Source: JANPEZ01 sp031423155 (lineage in GTDB: Bacteria; Actinomycetota; UBA4738; HRBIN12). From it: DNA of 22,874 bases. The stretch spans positions 1 to 22,874 of the forward strand of contig JANPEZ010000162.1 in assembly GCA_031423155.1 (NCBI GenBank), written 5' to 3'. A model generated the notes under the pieces. That model was not told the origin of the DNA and ran no database searches. It saw nothing but the letters and a program-made list of their open reading frames with translations. Made by a program: the position numbers and the translations under genes. Positions 22,590-22,874 of this stretch are shown piece by piece; position 1 is the stretch's first letter, and every line of letters begins with the position of its first letter.

Positions 22590-22595
22590 TAGTCT
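22590..22595 (+). promoter_or_regulatory. -10 element (TAGTCT) of leaderless mutase gene
   Basis: TAGTCT matches TAnnnT and ends 7 nt before the ATG at 22603, the same spacing as for the niaR-like gene. No ribosome binding site is present, which suggests an independent leaderless transcript. Confidence 0.4.
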
Positions 22596-22602
22596 GCCCG
22601 GC

Positions 22603-22874
22603 ATGAGCGATGAGCGCCGGACGGACGCAGGCATCGTCATCGAGCCCGTCTACGGGCCCCAAGACCTCGAGGATTTCGACGAAGCGCATAGTCTGGGCCG
22701 GCCGGGGGAGTACCCGTTCACGCGCGGTCCTTACCCCAGCATGTACCGCGGACGCCTCTGGACGATGCGCCAGTACGCGGGGATGTCGACGGCCGAGGAG
22801 TCCAACCGCCGCTACCGCTACCTGCTTGACCAGGGCCAGACGGGCATCTCGATAGCGTTCGACCTGCCGACGCA
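22603..22874 (+). CDS. Methylmalonyl-CoA mutase large subunit, N-terminal part
   Basis: The first 90 codons of a gene that runs off the window. After a short acidic lead it reads GEYPFTRGPYPSMYRGRLW, then TMRQYAGMSTAEESNRRYRY, LLDQGQTGISIAFDLPT. This is the characteristic N-terminal barrel entrance of methylmalonyl-CoA mutase (adenosylcobalamin-dependent isomerisation to succinyl-CoA), with the substrate-contacting RQYAG motif. Isobutyryl-CoA and ethylmalonyl-CoA mutases are close relatives and cannot be excluded from this part. The product succinyl-CoA would feed the TCA cycle encoded alongside. It starts 29 bp after the niaR-like gene. Confidence 0.9.
   Translation, partial: MSDERRTDAGIVIEPVYGPQDLEDFDEAHSLGRPGEYPFTRGPYPSMYRGRLWTMRQYAGMSTAEESNRRYRYLLDQGQTGISIAFDLPT

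Overview
The window looks like a piece of a high-GC actinobacterial (Actinomycetota) chromosome, probably from an uncultured lineage. The evidence is strong GC bias at third codon positions, frequent GTG and TTG starts, several genes that appear leaderless (a TAnnnT -10 element ending 6-7 nt before the ATG), and a small protein ending in the CCGHPGQPGC motif, which I associate from memory with actinobacteria. I see no mobile element, CRISPR array, tRNA or rRNA.

Left part (1-8.8 kb), uptake and hydrolysis. It opens inside a YtcJ-type amidohydrolase (3' end only), followed by a small secreted protein. A minus-strand operon then reads tetR - dppB - dppC - dppD - dppF - CocE/NonD-type alpha/beta hydrolase. 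Three of its junctions are 4-bp GTGA overlaps. The matching lipoprotein solute-binding gene is divergent from tetR. This looks like a regulated peptide-type importer co-expressed with a cytoplasmic hydrolase.

Middle and right parts (8.8-21.1 kb), central metabolism. After a secreted seven-bladed beta-propeller gene come citrate synthase (minus), divergent from an isocitrate dehydrogenase-family gene and malate dehydrogenase (plus). Next is an interposed minus-strand pair, a 4-TM membrane protein and a secreted sulfatase carrying three DUF11 repeats, then a tiny Cys-rich protein. A second isocitrate dehydrogenase follows, downstream of sdhC-sdhD-sdhA-sdhB on the minus strand. Four TCA-cycle steps are therefore clustered. 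The two isocitrate dehydrogenase paralogues differ at catalytic positions: the one near sdh is canonical and NAD-type. The one before mdh has lost a metal-ligand Asp and the active-site Ser and has Arg-His in place of the NAD-type Asp-Ile, which recalls the regulatory subunits of eukaryotic NAD-IDH.

Right end (21.1-22.9 kb). A class I O-methyltransferase (minus) is divergent from a NiaR-type (HTH + 3H) niacin-responsive repressor, with a perfect TGACAC-N5-GTGTCA palindrome between them. The window ends in the first 90 codons of a methylmalonyl-CoA mutase large subunit.

The most notable non-coding signals are a compact 55-nt three-way-junction fold between the O-methyltransferase and sdhC, a perfect 16-bp dyad on the start of the citrate synthase promoter, and the NiaR-side palindrome. 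Coding density is very high. Convergent mdh and sulfatase genes are separated by only 4 bp.
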